Part shown: one piece after another, positions 31,556-35,881 of the stretch
Position numbering within the stretch: position 1 is the first letter of the stretch
Layout: each line of letters starts with the position of its first letter
Source: UBA6120 sp964639215
GTDB taxonomy: Bacteria > Bacillota_I > Bacilli_A > RFN20 > CAG-826
Assembly (NCBI GenBank): GCA_964639215.1
Contig: CAZXCV010000013.1
Coordinates: 1-35,881 of the forward strand
Length of the DNA: 35,881 nucleotides
Direction: 5' to 3'
The notes under the pieces: generated by a model
What the model saw: the letters and a program-made list of their open reading frames with translations, nothing else
Told to the model about the DNA's origin: nothing
Database searches by the model: none
Program-made: the position numbers and the translations under genes

Positions 31556-32996
31556 CAATCAAGGTCTTTTCTTTTTCGGATGTTAGCCGTTTGTTGTATG
31601 TTTTCCATGCAAATACCAAAGGGACAATCGTTACAAGGACCAAAATCCCGGCGAACAAGAATAGGTTTTCCTGTGGGACATCAATCGGATGCCCATATAA
31701 ATCAAGTTCTTCAAGGTGTGGTGTGTTCTTGATGATAAAATTGCCAATCAAGGTCCCAATCAGCATCGGAACCAGGGTGAAGAAAAGAGAACGGATTCCT
31801 TCAAACTGACCCCGGTTTTCTTCGGGGAACAAGTGCCGAACCCAGATCATGCACGTTTGCGTGATTAAAACATAACCGGTTCCGACTAAGAAGACCGCTA
31901 GAAGGAGCGGAAGGTTTTTAGCAGCAAGGAAGGACGTTGCATCAACGCTACTACCATCTTTGACGAAGAAGAAAAGAATCAATAACCCAATGGCATTAGT
32001 AAGCACGGCCATCAAGGCTACGAAGGGAATCTTGTTCTTGTTGATAAGTCGGGCAAATGGGATCGTTACTAAAACAGCGAAAAGGAGGGCAATCCCTTGA
32101 ATGAGACCCATGTCTCCTGCTGTGAAACCGATGTCGTAGATAAGCCAGTTGCCCATGTGCACGAAATAAAAATTAAACGGTATAAAGAAGAAACAAGCCA
32201 CAAAGTTAGCTAAGAGCATCTCTTTATTATTTGGATTACCTTTTAGTTTTTTGAAATTGAAGACATTTGCAAATTGTTTAAAGTACGAGCCTTCTTTGTT
32301 AGGTTTGGTTGTCGGGGCATCCTTCATGATAAAGATCGAGGCGATGGCGATTAAAATGACCGCAATCCCCAAAGCCCAGAAAAGCAGCTGATAGTTATCT
32401 TGGCTTGGATCGTAAGAAGCGGTTCCGACAGTTGGGTTTCCAATATTGACCAAAGCCCCGCCGACAACAGTACCAACGACGGTGCCAATAACCGGTAGAG
32501 CGGCTAAGGCAGCCCCAACCTGGCCTTTGTTAGTCGCGTTGGTATAGTCGTTGACCCAAGTATTATATCCAGCATCGAATGCCATCGAACCGAAAAAACT
32601 CATGATGGCGTCAGTTAACACAACCAGAAATCCGGATAAGGCGACCAAGGCGCCGATATTCGAACTCTTAGCAAATTCTGTCAGTCCAAAGATAATTGTC
32701 GCGACGCCCCAGAGGATGTAACCGATTGAGACAAAGCGTTTCCGCTTTCCTAAGCGGTCTGACAAAGTCCCAAAGATGAAAGTTGATAAGGTGGTGACTG
32801 TGGCGCTGACAATGACCATCCACGTGACAACACTGACATCACCACCAATTTTTGCGTAGACAAAGGTGTTGAACCATTGGTTTTCCATGTTCCAGCAAAG
32901 ATGCCCGGCCAAACCCATGGCCGTGATAATGAACCAGAAGCGGAAACTTCCAAGTCCGTAGTATTTCTTTTTCTTATGTTCGACATTTGCTTTCAT
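31542..32996 (-). CDS. MFS transporter
   Basis: A 484-aa carrier with about 12 transmembrane helices. The motif-A sequence GTLSDRLGKRKRF between helices 2 and 3 is the major facilitator signature; the N-terminus resembles the GPH/SLC45-like branch (MGLAGHLCWNMENQWFN). The middle loop is basic and cytoplasmic, and helices 7-12 follow. A strong AGGAGG site supports the ATG at 32996. It sits 9 bp after the flavoprotein gene and overlaps the DUF2804 gene, so the carrier probably imports or exports the substrate of those two proteins. The substrate is unknown. Confidence 0.88.
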   Translation of the reverse strand: MKANVEHKKKKYYGLGSFRFWFIITAMGLAGHLCWNMENQWFNTFVYAKIGGDVSVVTWMVIVSATVTTLSTFIFGTLSDRLGKRKRFVSIGYILWGVATIIFGLTEFAKSSNIGALVALSGFLVVLTDAIMSFFGSMAFDAGYNTWVNDYTNATNKGQVGAALAALPVIGTVVGTVVGGALVNIGNPTVGTASYDPSQDNYQLLFWALGIAVILIAIASIFIMKDAPTTKPNKEGSYFKQFANVFNFKKLKGNPNNKEMLLANFVACFFFIPFNFYFVHMGNWLIYDIGFTAGDMGLIQGIALLFAVLVTIPFARLINKNKIPFVALMAVLTNAIGLLILFFFVKDGSSVDATSFLAAKNLPLLLAVFLVGTGYVLITQTCMIWVRHLFPEENRGQFEGIRSLFFTLVPMLIGTLIGNFIIKNTPHLEELDLYGHPIDVPQENLFLFAGILVLVTIVPLVFAWKTYNKRLTSEKEKTLIDEAG

Positions 32997-33005
32997 AAAT
33001 GCCTC

Positions 33006-34328
33006 CTATGCATCTTTAATATTGTCGGCCATCGAGCCGGCTTTTTTCCATAAACGATCGACGGTCTTTTTCCATCTGAAGTAATCATTTGGATCTTCGG
33101 GGAATTTTTTATAGTGCTGCTCAAGTTTTTTGCCGCAACCCGATGAGGTCATTAACGCCATCAAAGCCTTGAATGAGAATTCACCTTTGAGGACTCCTTT
33201 GATCAGAGTACAAGTGATGTTTGTGGGTTCGGTCTCGTCGTCAGATCGGAACACGATGCCATGCTTGAACATGTAGTCGTTATCGCGCTTTGACATGTTA
33301 ACAGCGCCGATGAGGGTTGCCCGAATGTTAGCAAACTCAGCCCCCTCGCCTCGTTGATACAAAGTATTGATTTTCCATAGTGATTCTTTGGTGGGGTAAC
33401 CTTCGTCCTTTAAAGCTTCTAAGACGACATCTGCGGCTGGAGTGCACTGAACCCACGCTGAGGTTACTCCTTCTCCATTCATCGGTTTGGTAAGACAAGC
33501 GGCATCACCAATAACCATAAAGCCGTCAGTCACAAAACTAAACGGTGGTCGTCGATATGGGGTGCAGCCAGTTTCTTCATATTGTAGTTCGTATTGAGGT
33601 AAGGAAATGCTATTTTCAAATTTGTCCATGCATTTTCGAGCGTATTCAAACGATAGATTAGCACCGACTCCAATAATCGCCCCGTTTTGGGTATGCTGCG
33701 GTGCAATCCAACCTTTGTAGTATGGCCAACTGGTTGACACATCGATTTTTTCAGTTGAATCAAGAAGTTTAACGTACTTCAACAAGACATAAAATTTGTC
33801 TTTCGGCCCAATCTCAAAATTTTCGATATAGGGATTGTCAATCGAACGTCGGACCACTGATGGAATCCCAGAAGCGTCGATTACGAGTCGGGCTTTGATA
33901 TTTTCCCCTGCTGAAGTATAAATGCCATCGATTCTTTTATGATCATCATAAAGTAGCCGTTCAAACCGCGTTTCAAACCGGAAGGTGACTCCCGCTTGAA
34001 GGGCTGATTGTCTGAGTCGTTTAATAAATAGCGGTAGATGCATGACTGCCACTTCGAGATAATTGGTCTTCAAATGATTATCAAGCGCTGATTTAGAATA
34101 GACAAGGTTAAAATCGCGGACGAATTCTTGGTCACCTTTCTTTGATTGCTCAAGATCATAATCCTTGAAGGATTGCCGTGTGAAATGGAAAATATCCAAT
34201 CGTTTGGAAAGGTTTTCTTCCGAATCTTGGTCTATGACCAAAACCTTAAGTCCTCTTTTTGCCAGCAAATGGGAAAAATATGTCCCTGCAGTGCCGGCTC
34301 CCACAATAATGACATCATAGTTGGCCAT
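33006..34328 (-). CDS. FAD-dependent oxidoreductase, geranylgeranyl reductase family
   Basis: A 440-aa flavoprotein of the FixC/geranylgeranyl reductase (GGR) type. The FAD motif is GAGTAG at residues 10-15; the DASG motif is at 151-154 and the second FAD motif GDAAC at 274-278, followed by KPMNGEGVTSAW. GGR-family enzymes saturate isoprenoid chains or act as quinone-linked oxidases. The C-terminus contains SSGCGKKL and a basic tail. The AAGGGA site supports the start. It is the first gene of the operon with the MFS carrier and DUF2804 protein. A substrate cannot be assigned. Confidence 0.85.
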   Translation of the reverse strand: MANYDVIIVGAGTAGTYFSHLLAKRGLKVLVIDQDSEENLSKRLDIFHFTRQSFKDYDLEQSKKGDQEFVRDFNLVYSKSALDNHLKTNYLEVAVMHLPLFIKRLRQSALQAGVTFRFETRFERLLYDDHKRIDGIYTSAGENIKARLVIDASGIPSVVRRSIDNPYIENFEIGPKDKFYVLLKYVKLLDSTEKIDVSTSWPYYKGWIAPQHTQNGAIIGVGANLSFEYARKCMDKFENSISLPQYELQYEETGCTPYRRPPFSFVTDGFMVIGDAACLTKPMNGEGVTSAWVQCTPAADVVLEALKDEGYPTKESLWKINTLYQRGEGAEFANIRATLIGAVNMSKRDNDYMFKHGIVFRSDDETEPTNITCTLIKGVLKGEFSFKALMALMTSSGCGKKLEQHYKKFPEDPNDYFRWKKTVDRLWKKAGSMADNIKDA

Positions 34329-34651
34329 TGGTGTCGTCCCTTGATTAGTGCGTTACTATTATGACTTTGTTATTATTCTACACTTTTTAGTGCGTTGATA
34401 ACCAGGTTATTCAATCCTGTTAAACATTTTTCACAAATCTTGTGGATCTTGATTTTTCTAACTTAAGATTGCTTTGATGAGGATATTAGTAGCTAATTAC
34501 TTTCTCTTAATTACAAATTTTACTTAGAAAATCTATTTTTTAGTGTTTGGTGTTGACGATATTCAGATATTTAGATTAATTAGAAAAAGTAATTTATTTT
34601 ATCAAGATATAAACCTATTTTTAATATCCTTCATAGATATAATAAAAGTAG
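34329..34651. other. AT-rich divergent intergenic region
   Basis: About 323 bp between the flavoprotein gene (leftward) and a lipoprotein gene (rightward). Contains a TATAAT box at 34638-34643 pointing rightward, and small palindromes CACTTTTTAGTG (34381-34392) and CACAAATCTTGTG (34432-34444). No gene seen. Confidence 0.5.
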
Positions 34652-35365
34652 ATGAGTGTCTCGCCCAATAAAACCATCATGTTACTATCACTTATCGCGG
34701 TGACGCTTTCTGCATGCACCAAGATACTTGAAGTTAATGAAACGATTATAAATGAAGCATTTGATCATCTTTCCATTAATCTAACCCTGATGGTTGCTAA
34801 CGATCGAATTGATAATGAGGTCGCCCCAAAATACGATCTCATCGAGATGGTTGATGCTCGTGATCTGGAAAATATTTATTTGTTCTCGTCGGTTATAAAT
34901 GAACTTCTCCAGATTAATCAAGAGCGAATGACATATATTACACCCGCATATATTTACACATATGAAGATGATGATATGTCGCGGATTGATAACCCCTACA
35001 CGATAACAAGCACAAGTTATTATGCCGATATATTATTGGTATATACGACACTATTTGATCTCGAGTCGTTGTCGTTAGAAATATTTAGGGCACAAGCGTT
35101 AGCAATCACTAACCCGAGTCTAACGAAAACGAATAACCAATATACACTAAAAGGACCGATTGAAACGGCATATCCTCTTGGTGAAGGAGAGTTGTTCCAG
35201 CGGGAACTAGTTTATACCGACACCAGTTTGTTAATGACTAGCTTAAGTCGCCGATACGACTATGAATCCACTCAACAAAAAAGCAATTTCATCTCGGGAC
35301 TCGAATATTCATTTGGAGAGACAGCGATTCCAACATTTCCACCACTTGACGATTTTGGCTTTTAA
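34652..35365 (+). CDS. Predicted lipoprotein of unknown function (237 aa)
   Basis: A signal sequence with the lipobox TLSAC, Cys22 as lipid site. The mature part is polar and acidic, with repeated Tyr/Asp/Glu-rich stretches, and no family I recognise. The predicted ATG at 34652 lies only 8 bases after a TATAAT box and no ribosome binding site is visible, so the message could be leaderless, or the real start could be the ATG at 34679, which still keeps most of the hydrophobic core. Function unknown. Confidence 0.6.
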   Translation: MSVSPNKTIMLLSLIAVTLSACTKILEVNETIINEAFDHLSINLTLMVANDRIDNEVAPKYDLIEMVDARDLENIYLFSSVINELLQINQERMTYITPAYIYTYEDDDMSRIDNPYTITSTSYYADILLVYTTLFDLESLSLEIFRAQALAITNPSLTKTNNQYTLKGPIETAYPLGEGELFQRELVYTDTSLLMTSLSRRYDYESTQQKSNFISGLEYSFGETAIPTFPPLDDFGF

Positions 35366-35689
35366 ATAACAATTTAGCTCTTTCTAATAAGGTTTACGCT
35401 AGCGCCGTTGCTACTAATTTAATAACAAAAACACATATTAATTTGCCATATCACCAAGAAGTTAAAGAGCAAATTGATGAATACTTATCGTCTAATATTT
35501 CACAATCTCGTGGTTCTTGTAGATCTTGGTGGAAATCACGAATTAATGTATGGATTCTTAATCTCTTTCGCAGATGCTTGAAAAAGGATTGTTTCTCTCC
35601 CGAATGAAGCACCTTATTTGATGTCAAACGATGGTTTTTCATCTGTTTTGTGTCTCGACATGACTTTTAAATAGAAATATAACGACTAT
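35366..35689. other. Region with ambiguous short open frames
   Basis: The plus strand is open in one frame from 35350 to 35607 (stop TGA), encoding a run that includes HQEVKEQIDEYLSSN and a basic, Trp/Cys-containing tail, but no ATG/GTG/TTG start occurs before a TTG at 35443 and no ribosome binding site is seen. The minus strand has a 63-codon frame (35451-35642), also without such a site. I call neither; one may be a decayed gene. Confidence 0.35.
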
Positions 35690-35845
35690 TTATCTCTTCA
35701 AATATTTGGCATTTTTGAAAGTCCCGATTTTTATTATTTGGTTCTCTTTGATTAATTTGGCTATCGTGGCCTCTATTGTGGTTGTTGAAACATCAGGAAG
35801 CCATTCTTGAATATCAGCTTTAGAAATGGGAACGATGCTTACCTT
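35690..35845 (-). pseudogene. C-terminal winged-helix fragment of a Fic-type protein
   Basis: The minus strand encodes about 51 residues (KVSIVPISKADIQEWL, then TTTIEATIAKLIKENQIIKIG, then NAKYLKR and TAA) resembling the C-terminal winged-helix domain of Fic/DOC-family proteins. It is preceded in frame by a TGA at 35846-35848. Since TGA is a stop elsewhere in the window, the reading is broken here; either a frameshift or nonsense change disabled the gene, or the fragment is a remnant. The region upstream runs off the window edge, so the Fic domain cannot be checked. Confidence 0.45.
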
Positions 35846-35881
35846 TCAAAGCGTACAAATAATGGTTTTTAAGCTTAAAAT

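Noticed and set aside
35690..35881. TGA read as tryptophan, which would keep the Fic-type frame open
   Set aside because: korB, korC and sucC all end in TGA at positions that give the normal family lengths, with coupled starts overlapping those stops, so TGA is a stop in this organism.

Overview
The window looks like chromosome from a low-to-moderate-GC anaerobe of the Bacillota or a relative with a small genome (Acholeplasma/Izemoplasma or Erysipelotrichia type). The evidence is strong AAGGAGG-type ribosome binding sites, TTG and GTG starts, several lipoproteins with a lipobox, a CpoA-like membrane-glycolipid glycosyltransferase, butyrate kinase, and ferredoxin-dependent rather than NAD-dependent 2-oxoacid oxidation. 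TGA is a normal stop here (korB, korC and sucC end with it and the protein lengths fit), so this is not the mycoplasma code. The lineage is an inference.

Layout. 1-5.1 kb is an AT-rich accessory stretch: a lipoprotein, two paralogous AAA/DUF4143 ATPases, a small membrane protein, and hairpin plus 17-base motif repeats on both sides of the second ATPase. 5.1-9.7 kb (minus strand) holds ogt, butyrate kinase, a CPA2 cation/proton antiporter with a PII-like partner, and a YdeI-type/DUF1801 pair. 9.9-12.9 kb holds a YwaF-like membrane protein, a glycolipid glycosyltransferase and two GNAT acetyltransferases. 24.4-35.4 kb holds a small lipoprotein, a 1698-residue lipoprotein with five ~94-residue repeats and about 23 GLUG repeats of 28 residues, a three-gene cluster (DUF2804, MFS transporter, geranylgeranyl-reductase-type flavoprotein) and another lipoprotein. 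The right edge carries the 5'-truncated tail of a Fic-type winged-helix protein.

The centre, 12,989-24,223, is the most informative part. Two divergent, tightly packed operons share a 423-bp control region. Rightward: a five-subunit flavin/iron-sulfur amine dehydrogenase (2Fe-2S protein, FAD/NAD oxidoreductase, two-cluster ferredoxin, BFD protein, DadA-type flavoprotein) followed by 1-pyrroline-5-carboxylate dehydrogenase (RocA). Leftward: 2-oxoglutarate:ferredoxin oxidoreductase korDABC, succinyl-CoA synthetase sucCD, and a compact AspT/SucE-type exporter. Together they read as proline -> P5C -> glutamate -> (deamination or transamination encoded elsewhere) -> 2-oxoglutarate -> succinyl-CoA -> succinate + ATP -> export. 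A 12-base element, GTAAGCGCTTTC, occurs once in each orientation in the shared control region, one copy lying between the -35 and -10 boxes of the rightward promoter; it looks like a LacI/CcpA-family operator coordinating both operons.
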